Positions 33,396-42,126 of a stretch of 64,000 bases of DNA are shown in pieces (the first letter of the stretch is position 1; every line of letters starts with the position of its first letter). The stretch is from Bradyrhizobium sp. U87765 SZCCT0048 (lineage in GTDB: Bacteria; Pseudomonadota; Alphaproteobacteria; Rhizobiales; Xanthobacteraceae), in contig NZ_JAFCMM010000005.1 in NCBI RefSeq assembly GCF_018131225.1, positions 496,001 through 560,000 of the forward strand, written 5' to 3'. Under the pieces are notes generated by a model. That model saw nothing but the letters and a program-made list of their open reading frames with translations, did no database searches and was not told the DNA's origin. Both the position numbers and the translations under genes were made by a program.

Positions 33396-34805
33396 ATGAC
33401 ACGGGTGTCGACATCAGCGGGGCTGCAACGCGTGGTGGCGCTTTTTCGCCGCTCCGAGCGCGGCAACGTCGCCATTACATTCGCGATCGCGGTGCTGCCG
33501 ATCCTCGGCTGCGTCGGCGCGGCCGTTGACTATTCGCGGGTCAACAGCGCGCGCACGGCGCTGCAGGATGCGCTCGACGCCGCGGTGCTGATGATCGCCA
33601 AGGACGACAGCACGGGCACGCTGACCCAGTCGCAGCTCAACGCCAAGGCGCAGGCTTATGTCACGGCGCTGTACGGCTCCCATCCCGAAGTCACCACCAG
33701 CAACATCACCGTGAGCTACAGCGGCGGCAATGGTACGCCATCGACGCTGCTGCTCAACGGCGCTGGCTCGCTCTCGACCCAGTTCGCCAGTCTGCTCGGC
33801 TTCCCGTCCATGACGTTCAACGCCTCGTCGACCGCGACCTGGGGCCTGACCAAGCTGCGCGTCGCCATGGTGCTCGACAACACCGGCTCGATGAACGATG
33901 CCGGCAAGCTTACCGCGCTGCAGGGCGCCGCCAACACGCTGATCGACCAGCTCAGCGCCAGCGCACAGAACCCCGGCGATGTCTATATTTCGGTGGTGCC
34001 GTTTGCGGCCGTGGTCAATGTCGGCGCCAGCAACAATGCGCAGCCCTGGTTGAAGTGGAGCGGCGCCTCCGACACCTGGAACGAGAACAACGGCACCTGC
34101 AAGAACTATTCTTGGGGGTACAACAATGCCTGGACCCAGAACCAGAGCACCTGCCAGTATTACGGCGGCACCTGGACCGCCTCGAACCACAGCAAATGGA
34201 CTGGTTGCGTGATGGACCGCGACCAGAGCTACGACACCACCAACACCGCGCCGACCTCGTCGGCGACCTACTTCCCGACCACCGAGTATTACGAGAACGG
34301 TCAGTATTACTGCAAGCCGGGCAACAACCCGCAGCTCCAGCCGATCACGCCGCTGTCCTACAACTGGACCGCGCTCAAGAGCAGCATCAACGCGATGCAG
34401 GCGACCGGCGGCACCAACCAGGCCATCGGCCTCGCCTGGGGCTGGATGTCGCTGACGCAGTCGAGCCCGCTCAACGCGCCGGCGCTCGATCCCAACTACA
34501 ACTACGTGCAGGCGATCATCCTGCTGTCGGACGGCCTCAACACCGAGGACCGCTGGTATGGCGACGGCTCCAGCTGGTCGTCGCAGGTCGACACGCGCCA
34601 GCAGACGCTGTGCGACAACATCAAGGCGGCCGGCATCACCATCTACGCCATCCAGGTCAACACCGACGGCGAGGCGCAGTCCGCGGTGATGGCTTACTGC
34701 GCTTCGGATGCCAGCAAGTTCTTCTACCTGACCTCGTCGTCCCAGGTGCTCTCCACCTTCAACACCATCGGTGCGTCGCTGGCGCAGCTGCGCATCGCGA
34801 AGTAG
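33396..34805 (+). CDS. TadG-like pilus-associated protein with vWA domain
   Basis: A 469-residue protein. N-terminal TadE/TadG segment (GNVAITFAIAVLPILGCVGAAVDYSR, about 23-48) anchors it in the membrane. A von Willebrand A domain follows, with MIDAS start D161-N-T-G-S and later LLSDGLNTED. The middle is Asn/Trp/Tyr/Thr-rich with several Cys (TWNENNGTCKNYSWGYN), as in alphaproteobacterial TadG relatives. TadG acts with Tad/Flp pili in adhesion. No other tad gene is in view, so this is an orphan. AGGAT precedes ATG 33396. Confidence 0.88.
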   Translation: MTRVSTSAGLQRVVALFRRSERGNVAITFAIAVLPILGCVGAAVDYSRVNSARTALQDALDAAVLMIAKDDSTGTLTQSQLNAKAQAYVTALYGSHPEVTTSNITVSYSGGNGTPSTLLLNGAGSLSTQFASLLGFPSMTFNASSTATWGLTKLRVAMVLDNTGSMNDAGKLTALQGAANTLIDQLSASAQNPGDVYISVVPFAAVVNVGASNNAQPWLKWSGASDTWNENNGTCKNYSWGYNNAWTQNQSTCQYYGGTWTASNHSKWTGCVMDRDQSYDTTNTAPTSSATYFPTTEYYENGQYYCKPGNNPQLQPITPLSYNWTALKSSINAMQATGGTNQAIGLAWGWMSLTQSSPLNAPALDPNYNYVQAIILLSDGLNTEDRWYGDGSSWSSQVDTRQQTLCDNIKAAGITIYAIQVNTDGEAQSAVMAYCASDASKFFYLTSSSQVLSTFNTIGASLAQLRIAK

Positions 34806-34952
34806 CCGCGGCCGGGTGGTTTCATCCATCGAACTGATGCCGCGCGCCGCGGTGTGCGCTGCCGCCGGTGCGGCGTCCGTGCGTTGACAGGCGGCGGGCG
34901 AAGCGGTCATGACTCCAGCAAAAGGGCACGCGCCCATTTGGGGAGGACAGCC

Positions 34953-35843
34953 ATGATCGAACGGCAGCAGGACGTCACGCCGGCGGTGCTCGCGGCGATG
35001 CAGCGCACGGCCGATCCGCGGCTGCGCCAGATCATGCTGTCGCTGGTGACGCACCTGCACGCCTTCGTGCGCGACGTCCGCCTCACCGAGGCGGAATTCC
35101 GCGAGGCCACCGCCATCCTCAACGAGATCGGCCAGCGCACCACCGACAGCCACAACGAGGCCGTGCTGATGGCCGGCTCGCTCGGCGTGTCGTCGCTGGT
35201 GTGCCTGCTCAACAACGGCGATCGCGGCAACACCGAGACGTCGCAGTCATTGCTCGGGCCGTTCTGGCGGCTGAATTCTCCACGCGTCGCCAATGGCGGC
35301 AGCATCGTGCGCTCGGACACGCCGGGGCCGGCGCTGTTCGTGCGCGGCCGCGTCGTGGACAAGGCCGGCCGGCCGATCGCGGGCGCGGAGATCGACATCT
35401 GGCATGCCTCGCCGGTCGGTCTCTACGAGAACCAGGATCCCGAGCAGGCCGAGATGAACCTGCGCGGCAAGTTCACCTCGGACGCCGACGGCCGGTTCTC
35501 CTTTCGCACGGTGAAGATGATCGGCTACCCGATCCCGACCGACGGCGTCGTCGGCCGGCTGCTGCGGGCGCAGGATCGCCATCCCTTTCGTCCGGCGCAT
35601 CTCCATGCGCTGATCGTCAAGGACGGCTTCAATGTGCTGATCTCCCAGGTCTACGATCCGGCCGATCCGCACATCGCCAGCGACGTGCAGTTCGGTGTGA
35701 CGCAGGCGCTGCTCGGCGACTTCGTGCGCCATGACGGGCCGCATCCCGAGGCTGCCGACGTCACCGCGCCGTGGTACGCGCTCGACTACACTTACGTGAT
35801 GGAGGAGGGCGAGACGGTGCTGCCACGCCCGCCGATCAGGTAG
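34953..35843 (+). CDS. Intradiol ring-cleavage dioxygenase (hydroxyquinol/catechol 1,2-dioxygenase type)
   Basis: A 296-residue non-haem Fe(III) dioxygenase that opens catechol-type rings between the hydroxyls. N-terminal helical dimer domain, then the catalytic barrel. Iron ligands readable as Y158 (GLYENQD), Y192 (GYPIPTDG), H216 and H218 (RPAHLHALI). GPFWRLNSP and AEIDIWHASPVGLYEN are family-typical; length and the YPIPTDG region favour hydroxyquinol 1,2-dioxygenase. No maleylacetate reductase or regulator adjoins it. GGGGAGGACAG precedes ATG 34953. Confidence 0.9.
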   Translation: MIERQQDVTPAVLAAMQRTADPRLRQIMLSLVTHLHAFVRDVRLTEAEFREATAILNEIGQRTTDSHNEAVLMAGSLGVSSLVCLLNNGDRGNTETSQSLLGPFWRLNSPRVANGGSIVRSDTPGPALFVRGRVVDKAGRPIAGAEIDIWHASPVGLYENQDPEQAEMNLRGKFTSDADGRFSFRTVKMIGYPIPTDGVVGRLLRAQDRHPFRPAHLHALIVKDGFNVLISQVYDPADPHIASDVQFGVTQALLGDFVRHDGPHPEAADVTAPWYALDYTYVMEEGETVLPRPPIR

Positions 35844-35925
35844 AGCGCCCGCGGGCGTTTGATCCAGCGCAATGACCCTTCGCACCCGCGCCGCCACAGT
35901 CGGCAGCGGAAGCGAGGAGGACATC

Positions 35926-36333
35926 ATGGCTGCGACCGACATCGTCACCACCCTGAAGGCGCGCGTCAGCGACTGGCTGTTGCAGCGCCGGCAGTTGCGT
36001 GAGCTTGCGGAGTGCGAGGCTGATCCCGCCGATTTCGCCCGCATGGCCCATGAGTTCAGCATGACGCCGGACGCGCTCGATGCACTGGTGCGCCAGGGGC
36101 CGCACAGCGCCGACGAGCTTCCGCACATGCTCGACGCCGTGGGCGTCAACGCCAACGAAGTGCGGCGCGAGCATACCGCGCTGCTCAGCGACATGGAGCG
36201 GGTCTGCGCGTTCTGCCAGGAGAAGCGTCGCTGCCGCCAGGACATCGCCGCCGGCGCGGTCGCCGAGCACTATCGCGACTACTGCGGCAACGCGGCGACC
36301 ATCGGTGAATTGAAGGCCGCCAACGAGGGCTGA
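35926..36333 (+). CDS. DUF6455-like protein with Cys cluster
   Basis: A 135-residue protein: helical N-terminal part (RVSDWLLQRRQLRELAECEADP, MAHEFSMTPDALDALVRQG), then a Cys cluster CAFCQEKRRC followed by HYRDYC. The four cysteines could hold zinc or an iron-sulfur cluster. The arrangement matches what I recall as DUF6455, common in rhizobia and of unknown function. AGGAGG precedes the ATG at 35926, an excellent ribosome site. 82 bp after the dioxygenase gene; co-transcription is possible. Confidence 0.8.
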   Translation: MAATDIVTTLKARVSDWLLQRRQLRELAECEADPADFARMAHEFSMTPDALDALVRQGPHSADELPHMLDAVGVNANEVRREHTALLSDMERVCAFCQEKRRCRQDIAAGAVAEHYRDYCGNAATIGELKAANEG

Positions 36334-36377
36334 GCGGCCATGTGGCGGCGCGCCGGAAACGGTGCTAGATCGGCCGC

Positions 36378-37268
36378 ATGTGTGCAGACCTCGCTTCTTC
36401 CGCCTCGCAGCCCCGCGCCCTCGTGGTCGGAGGCACCGGCATGATCGGCCGTTACATGATGCGCCATCTCGCGGCCCGCGGCATTCAGCCGGTCGGCCTC
36501 GTGCGCTCGCCGCCCGCGGGGGAAGACGGCTGGATCGCCGGCGACGTCCGCACGCCGCAGGCCTGGGCGGCGCAGATGCCGCCATGCGATCTGGTGCTGG
36601 CGACCGCGGAGCTGCATCTGGTGGTGCCGGCGATCGAAACCTTCGCGCACAACGGCGTGCGCCGTCTGGTCGCGATCTCGACCACCAGCCTTCTGACCAA
36701 GCGCGATTCCGTGATCGATGCCGAACGCGACAAGCTGGCGCGGATCGCCGCGGCGGAGACGCAGCTCGCCGCCGATTGCGAGCGCCTCGGCATCGGCTGG
36801 ACGATCCTGCGGCCGACGCTGATCTACGACGAGGGCCGCGACATCAACGTCTCGCGGCTGGCCAACCTGATCCGCCGCTTCGGTTTCATTCCGCTCGCCG
36901 GCTCGGGGAAGGGGTTGCGCCAGCCGGTGCACGCGGAGGATCTCGCGACCGGGGCGATCGACGCCGCGCACAGCGCCGCGGCGATCAACAAGGCCTATGT
37001 GGTGCCCGGCGGCGACACGCTGAGTTATCGCGACATGGTCGGGCGCATCTTCGAGGGGCTGGGACGGCGGCGGATGATCGTGGCGGTGCCGGCGTCGCTG
37101 TGGCGGCTCGCCTTCCGCCTGGCGCAGCCGCTGTTCCCCAACGCCAATTTCGCCATGGGCGATCGCATGAGCATGGACATGGTGTTCGATGCGGGGCCGG
37201 CGCAGCGCGATTTCGGCTGGCGGCCGCGCGGGTTCCGGCCGCGCTTTCCCGAGACGATGAAACCCTGA
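36378..37268 (+). CDS. NAD(P)-binding epimerase/NmrA-like protein
   Basis: A 296-residue extended or atypical SDR: N-terminal VVGGTGMIGRYMMRHL (GxxGxxG cofactor loop), short variable middle, then WTILRPTLIYDEGRD and the LRQPVHAEDLATGAIDAA stretch typical of epimerase-like members. The catalytic YxxxK is not obvious, so a redox-sensing or non-enzymatic role (as in NmrA) is possible. Start ATG 36378. 44 bp after the DUF6455-like gene. Confidence 0.85.
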   Translation: MCADLASSASQPRALVVGGTGMIGRYMMRHLAARGIQPVGLVRSPPAGEDGWIAGDVRTPQAWAAQMPPCDLVLATAELHLVVPAIETFAHNGVRRLVAISTTSLLTKRDSVIDAERDKLARIAAAETQLAADCERLGIGWTILRPTLIYDEGRDINVSRLANLIRRFGFIPLAGSGKGLRQPVHAEDLATGAIDAAHSAAAINKAYVVPGGDTLSYRDMVGRIFEGLGRRRMIVAVPASLWRLAFRLAQPLFPNANFAMGDRMSMDMVFDAGPAQRDFGWRPRGFRPRFPETMKP

Positions 37269-37443
37269 AGGGTCAAGACCTTGCGGCACAACGCAGGGTA
37301 TGCGGCCACCGCGGAACGCGGCGACATGAATTTTTTGAGGGCCGTTTTCCACAGCCGGCGTGCCTGATAAGCTCCTGGCGGGACGCGGCATCGGAGTGCA
37401 GTGTCATTTTTCGGCGTGCCGGCACGCCTGCCGGCGGTGGACC

Positions 37444-39003
37444 ATGGGCCAGGAAATCGAGATCAAGCTGGAGCTGCCGCCCGCGCATGCGCCGCGGCTG
37501 CAGCAGATTCCGCAGCTGCGCCGTGTCAACGGCGCGGCAGAGACCGCGACACAGGTCTCGACCTATTTCGACACCAAGGATTTCAAGCTGCGCCGCAACG
37601 GCATCGTGCTGCGCGTCCGGCGCGACGGCGCCCATCATGTGCAGACCATCAAGGCCGAGGGCGCCGGGCTGATCGATCGCCGCGAATGGGAGACCGAGCT
37701 CGCCGACGGCACGCCGGATCTCGCCGCGGCGGAGGGCACCGCGCTGGCGCCGCTCGTCACCAAGAAGCTGCGCCGCCAGTTGCGTCCGGTGTTCGAGACG
37801 CGGGTGCGCCGCACCACCTATCCGCTGCACACCCGCAGCGCCGAGATCGAGGTAACGCTCGATCGCGGCCACATCATCGCCGGCCGCCAGTCGGCGCCGC
37901 TGTGCGAGGTCGAGATCGAGCTCAAGCGCGGCGACGATCGCAACGGCCTGTTCCGCATCGCGCGCAGCGTCGCGCGCGCCACCGCCGCGGAGCTTGCGGT
38001 CAAGACCAAGTCGCAGCGCGGCTACGCGCTGCTTGCGAGCGACGAGGGGCTGGCGGCAAAGGCCGAGCCGATCGTGCTTGCGCCGGAACTGCCGGCCGCC
38101 GATGCGTTCCGCACCATCGCCGCGTCGTGCCTGCGCCAGATCGTCGGCAACAAGGCCGCGGTGGCCGCGGGCGATCCCGATGGGGTGCACCAGATGCGCA
38201 TCGGCCTGCGCCGGCTGCGCGCAGCGATGTCGCTGTTCGGCGCACTGCTCGACACCGAAGAGGCGGACGCCGTCAAGGGCAAGCTGCGCTGGCTCGCCGG
38301 CGAATTGACCCAGGCGCGTGAGTTCGAGGTGTTCCTGGCGAGCGTGGTGACGCCGGTGCGTCAGCTTCATACCCGCCTCGCCGGCATGCGCTCGCTGTCC
38401 GACGATCTCGTCGCGCAGCATGCGGCCGCGGTGGCGCGCGCCAGCGAGGCGGTGCGCTCCGATCGTTTCCGCTCGCTGTGCCTCGACGTCGCAGCCTTCC
38501 TGGAGACCGGCGCATGGCGCCGGCCGGCGGATGCGGCGGGGCGCATCGCCGCCGCGCAGCCGATCGCGCAGATGGCGGCGGCGGAGCTGTCGCGGCGCTG
38601 GAAGGCGGTGCGCAAGCGCGCGCGCACCATGGAGAAGCTCGATCCCTATCGTCGCCACAAGCTGCGTATCCAGGCCAAGAAGCTGCGCTATGCCGCCGAG
38701 TTCTTCGAGACGGTGTTTCCCGGGCGCAAGGCCAACCGCCGCCGCGGCATCTTCCTTGCCGCGATGCGCGCGCTGCAGGACAGTCTCGGCGACCTCAACG
38801 ACATCGCCGTGCACGAAACGCTGATGGCGGAGATGGCGAGCGTGTCCAAACCGGCGAAGCCGAGCGCGCGCCCGGAGGCGCCGACGCGGGCCTATGCGGC
38901 TGGGCTTCTGTCCGGCCACGAGGACGCCCGTCATGCCACCGCCATGGCGGCCGCGTGCGCGGCCTGCGCCGCCCTCGACAAGGCGCCGCGGTTCTGGGCG
39001 TAA
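37444..39003 (+). CDS. CYTH-CHAD domain protein (inorganic triphosphatase-like)
   Basis: A 519-residue two-domain protein. N-terminal CYTH domain with the EIEIK signature (residues 4-8), YFDTKDFKLRRNGIVLRVRR and alternating acidic/basic strands forming the triphosphate tunnel. C-terminal CHAD domain begins near residue 225 with conserved His (GVHQMRIGLRRLRAAMSLF) and later YRRHKLRIQAKKLRY. Members hydrolyse triphosphates and CHAD domains bind polyphosphate, so a polyphosphate-linked role is likely. Start ATG 37444 by motif position. Confidence 0.9.
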   Translation: MGQEIEIKLELPPAHAPRLQQIPQLRRVNGAAETATQVSTYFDTKDFKLRRNGIVLRVRRDGAHHVQTIKAEGAGLIDRREWETELADGTPDLAAAEGTALAPLVTKKLRRQLRPVFETRVRRTTYPLHTRSAEIEVTLDRGHIIAGRQSAPLCEVEIELKRGDDRNGLFRIARSVARATAAELAVKTKSQRGYALLASDEGLAAKAEPIVLAPELPAADAFRTIAASCLRQIVGNKAAVAAGDPDGVHQMRIGLRRLRAAMSLFGALLDTEEADAVKGKLRWLAGELTQAREFEVFLASVVTPVRQLHTRLAGMRSLSDDLVAQHAAAVARASEAVRSDRFRSLCLDVAAFLETGAWRRPADAAGRIAAAQPIAQMAAAELSRRWKAVRKRARTMEKLDPYRRHKLRIQAKKLRYAAEFFETVFPGRKANRRRGIFLAAMRALQDSLGDLNDIAVHETLMAEMASVSKPAKPSARPEAPTRAYAAGLLSGHEDARHATAMAAACAACAALDKAPRFWA

Positions 39004-39007
39004 GCCG

Positions 39008-39229
39008 GTGTGCAATTCGGTTCGCTATCTTGGTCGCGTCCATGCAACTGCCGCCGAGCTTGCGCAGCTTGTCGGCGGGCAGGATCGCATTGTCTGGGAA
39101 AATGGTATTGCCGGGGACGCGAGCGGCTGTCTTTGTTCGGTCGATGTGAAGGCCACGCTTGAACGGGCAGGTTTCGACTGGCAACGCGGTCGCGATCCGA
39201 TGGAATGGACTGCGTTCAGGGCGAAGTAG
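39008..39229 (+). CDS. Possible short protein after the CYTH-CHAD gene
   Basis: An ORF of 73 residues from GTG 39008, five bases past the preceding stop. Composition is protein-like and balanced (YLGRVHATAAELAQLVGG, IVWENGIAGDASGC, VDVKATLERAGFDWQRG). No family recognised and no strong ribosome site. It could be a small protein, or the remnant of a longer gene. Confidence 0.35.
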   Translation: MCNSVRYLGRVHATAAELAQLVGGQDRIVWENGIAGDASGCLCSVDVKATLERAGFDWQRGRDPMEWTAFRAK

Positions 39230-39456
39230 GCCGCGTTCCGATCGCGCTTTTTGCATCTTGAATTGCATCCATTGCAGGATTTTCGTGGCGCCGGAGGGAG
39301 CGCATGGTGGCGCTGTTCAACCCGCCGCGCCCGCTCGGCGGCGATCCACCGTCGCGACCTCGCGGCAGGATCGATGGCCGGGATTCAGGGTCCGTCGCTG
39401 CGCGACATCGGGCAATGGGAGAGGGGCGCTTCAGCGCGGCGTGGCGACGTGGAACG

Positions 39457-40128
39457 TCACGCAGTCAGCTTGCGCACGTCGATGGTGCGCGCGGTCGCCG
39501 ACACCGTGATCTCGTAGTGATCGGTCTGCACGATCGCGGTGACGTTGCGCGGGCGGTGGGCGACAACATTGACGCCGCCGCGCAGTCGCACGCTGTCATA
39601 GACGATGCCGGCGCCGCCGGCGGCGCGCAACTCCTCGCCGAACGCCTGCGACGCCGTGTAACTGTCGCTGGCGTAGAGTGGCGCGTGCGCCGCCTGCTGG
39701 CCGCGGATATCGCGGTAGCGGCCGCGCAGCGTCGCGCTGAACGCGCGATAGGTGCGGCGCATCGCGGGGATGCCGCGCGCCACGGTCTCGCGGCGCAGGT
39801 GATGGCCGACCTCGGCGGCGGCGGTGCGCAGGTGATCTGCGGCGTACCAGGCGCCGAGATCGGGACCGTTGAAGCGCATGCCGCCAGGCGCGACGTGCAG
39901 GAACGCGGCCATCACGATGCTGGCGTTGGGCACGCCAAAAACCCATTCGCTCTGCGGCAGGCGATGAATGCGCTCGGCGACGAGGCGATCATTGGTCCAG
40001 CCGACGAGATCCATCACCGCGTCGAGATCGGCTGCCGTCGCCACCGTGTCGAACAGGCCGATCGGCGGAAACTGCGACGGGATCAGGCGATGGGCCGGCT
40101 GCGGCGCGGCGGCGAGGGCGTCGGTCAC
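39457..40128 (-). CDS. RES-domain toxin
   Basis: A 223-residue toxin of the RES family, NAD+-degrading or ADP-ribosylating enzymes of type II toxin-antitoxin pairs. Family segments: HRLIPSQFPPIGLFDTV (conserved Arg), GGMRFNGPDLGAWYAADHLRT (Tyr, core), and the late ASDSYTASQAFGEELRAAGG and GIVYDSVR (Glu, Ser). GTG start at 40128 overlaps the antitoxin stop as GTGA, the usual antitoxin-first coupled arrangement. The long upstream frame is a shadow of the antitoxin gene. Confidence 0.88.
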   Translation of the reverse strand: MTDALAAAPQPAHRLIPSQFPPIGLFDTVATAADLDAVMDLVGWTNDRLVAERIHRLPQSEWVFGVPNASIVMAAFLHVAPGGMRFNGPDLGAWYAADHLRTAAAEVGHHLRRETVARGIPAMRRTYRAFSATLRGRYRDIRGQQAAHAPLYASDSYTASQAFGEELRAAGGAGIVYDSVRLRGGVNVVAHRPRNVTAIVQTDHYEITVSATARTIDVRKLTA

Positions 40129-40646
40129 CGCAGCACGATGTCGCTGTCGTCGTAGGGCGCGAATGCGGCGTCGATGCTGTTCGGCGCCATGTAGACGCCG
40201 CCGCGCGCGCCGTCGAGGAAGCGCCGCACGGTGAGGAGGCCATCCTGTGCGCCGCTGGTGATGAGGTCGAGTGGCGGCCGGCCGCCGAACACCAGCGCGT
40301 CGTGCGGCCCGCGCAGCCATGCGATGCCGTCCTGCTCGGTCGGAAACAGGATGCCGAGTGCCTGATGGATGCCGAGCACTGCGGAGATGCGCGTCAGCAC
40401 GTCGACGTCGAGAGTGATGGCGCCATGCTCGCGCGCCTGCTTGCACCAGTTGTGATAGGTCGACCGCGACGGATAGCCGAGGATCAGGCGGCGCTGTTCT
40501 TCGCTCAGGCTCCACAGGTCGGCGATGGCCAGGAACGTGCGCAGCGCCGGCGCGCTCAGCCGCTTGCGGTTGGCCGGGGCGAAGCGCGAGAGGTCGAGGC
40601 GCTGTGGCGCTTCGCGGAGGTCGAGATGGGCAGGGTGCGGCAGCAT
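40125..40646 (-). CDS. Xre/MbcA/ParS-type antitoxin
   Basis: A 173-residue antitoxin with a Xre-like helix-turn-helix region (SLSEEQRRLILGYPSRSTYH, residues about 50-70) and a C-terminal MbcA/ParS toxin-binding domain (VLTRISAVLGIHQALGILFP, then GIAWLRGPHDALVFGGRPPL and LDGARGG). It neutralises the RES toxin and probably represses the operon. Start ATG 40646 behind AGAGGCC; the frame upstream runs through the promoter. The end overlaps the toxin start by four bases. Confidence 0.88.
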   Translation of the reverse strand: MLPHPAHLDLREAPQRLDLSRFAPANRKRLSAPALRTFLAIADLWSLSEEQRRLILGYPSRSTYHNWCKQAREHGAITLDVDVLTRISAVLGIHQALGILFPTEQDGIAWLRGPHDALVFGGRPPLDLITSGAQDGLLTVRRFLDGARGGVYMAPNSIDAAFAPYDDSDIVLR

Positions 40647-40671
40647 GGTTTGGCCTCTTGTTCCGGATATG

Positions 40672-40700
40672 GATATAGTCCAAATATGGACTTTCGGCAA
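40672..40700 (-). promoter_or_regulatory. Promoter and operator of the RES/Xre pair
   Basis: Read on the minus strand: -35 TTGCCG (40700-40695), 17-base spacer, -10 TATATC (40677-40672). Inside the spacer lies a palindrome AGTCCA-AATA-TGGACT (40677-40692), well placed for autorepression by the antitoxin. The start codon lies 26 bases downstream of the -10. Confidence 0.65.
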
Positions 40701-40903
40701 GGCCGCCATCCATCGCCGCCGCAGGGCTGCGCAGGGAACCCGCGCGGGCGCAAAAAGCCGAGGTATTTCGAGGGCTTCTAAGGCGCGGGCGGGTCTCGCC
40801 CGTCGCCGGGACGGGGCGAAGCGGCTAGAACCGGCGGCGTCGCCAAGGCCTGTCGCCGCCTGCCCCATCGCCCGCCCCATGGACCGCCAGGAGCTTTCTC
40901 GCC

Positions 40904-41107
40904 ATGACCGCCCCAACGCGGCGCCAGACCACGAGCCAGATCTTCCTCATCCCGGCCATCATCGCGGTGTTCACCGCGGTCGGCCTCGTCTCCGCGCTGC
41001 TCGGCGACGGCGTGTGGGATGCGGTGTCCTGGGTCGCGCTCGGCCTGCCGATCGTGGTGCTCGGCTATTGCCTGCTCCGCCGCATGCCGGCGCCGACGCG
41101 GGGCTGA
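40904..41107 (+). CDS. Small two-span membrane protein
   Basis: A 67-residue protein: short polar start (TAPTRRQTTSQ), two hydrophobic segments (IFLIPAIIAVFTAVGLVSALL and VSWVALGLPIVVLGYCLL) separated by GDGVWD, and a basic tail. A common layout in rhizobia; function unknown. AGGAG lies ten bases before the ATG at 40904. It converges with the gene at 41112, four bases between stops. Confidence 0.75.
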   Translation: MTAPTRRQTTSQIFLIPAIIAVFTAVGLVSALLGDGVWDAVSWVALGLPIVVLGYCLLRRMPAPTRG

Positions 41108-41111
41108 CGCC

Positions 41112-42095
41112 TCACCCCTTCAATGCCGCGCGGCCATGCGGCGCTGAAAAGTCCTGCGCCGGGCCGACGGGCACGATGCCGCTGGGGTTGATCGTGCGGT
41201 GGCTCTGGTAGTAGTGGCCCTTGATGTGTTCGAAATTCACCGTCGCGGCGATGCCCGGCCACTGGAAGATGTCGCGGGTGTAGGCCGACAAATTGGGATA
41301 GTCGGCGATGCGGCGGATGTTGCACTTGAAGTGCCCGACATACACCGCGTCGAACCGGATCAGTGTCGTGAACAGGCGGATGTCCGCTTCGGTGAGCTCG
41401 CCGCCCATCAGGAAGCGCCGCGTCGCAAGGCGGCTCTCCAGCCAGTCGAGCGTGTCGAACAGCGGGCCGATCGCCTCCTCGTAAGCGCCCTGCGTGGTGG
41501 CGAAGCCGGCCTTGTAGACGCCATTGTTGAGCGTGTCGTAGACGCGGGCGTTGACCGCGTCGATCTCGCCGCGCAGCGCCGCGGGATAGTAGTCGCCGGC
41601 CGCGGCGCTGAGGCCGTCGAACGCGCTGCCCAGCATCCGGATGATCTCGGACGACTCGTTGTTGACGATGGTGCGGCGCGCCTTGTCCCACAGCACCGGC
41701 ACGGTGACGCGGCCGGTGTAGGTCGGGTCCGCGGCCTGGTAGACCTGATACAGCACCTCGGCATGGTTGATGCTGTCGGCGATGACGCCGGGGCCGTCAG
41801 CGAAGGTCCAGCCGCGCTCGAGCATCAGCCAGTTCACCACCGACAGCGAGATCACGCCGTCGAGTTTTTTGAGCGCGCGCATGATCAGCGTGCGGTGCGC
41901 CCACGGGCAGGCAAGGCTGACATAGAGGTGGTAGCGGCCGGCTTCGGCCTTGAAGCCGCCGTCGCCACCCGGTCCGGGACTGCCGTCGGCGGTCACCCAG
42001 TTGCGGAACGACGACGCCTTGCGCTCGAAACGGCCGCCGCTCGCCTTGGTGTCGTACCACTTGTCCTGCCATTGGCCGTCGACCAGCAGTCCCAT
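41112..42095 (-). CDS. Glutathionyl-hydroquinone reductase (Xi-class GST)
   Basis: A 327-residue cytosolic enzyme that reduces glutathionyl-hydroquinones and related thioethers with glutathione. Thioredoxin-fold catalytic motif CPWAHRTLIMRALKKL (nucleophile Cys), upstream YHLYVSLA, VPVLWDKARRTIVNNESSEI and the C-terminal GHYYQSHRTINPSGIVPVGP typical of the YqjG/ECM4 group. Start ATG 42095. The SDR gene upstream on the same strand may be co-transcribed (32 bp gap). Confidence 0.93.
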   Translation of the reverse strand: MGLLVDGQWQDKWYDTKASGGRFERKASSFRNWVTADGSPGPGGDGGFKAEAGRYHLYVSLACPWAHRTLIMRALKKLDGVISLSVVNWLMLERGWTFADGPGVIADSINHAEVLYQVYQAADPTYTGRVTVPVLWDKARRTIVNNESSEIIRMLGSAFDGLSAAAGDYYPAALRGEIDAVNARVYDTLNNGVYKAGFATTQGAYEEAIGPLFDTLDWLESRLATRRFLMGGELTEADIRLFTTLIRFDAVYVGHFKCNIRRIADYPNLSAYTRDIFQWPGIAATVNFEHIKGHYYQSHRTINPSGIVPVGPAQDFSAPHGRAALKG

Positions 42096-42126
42096 ATCCG
42101 TCGTCCTTCCATTCACTTCGTCGTCG

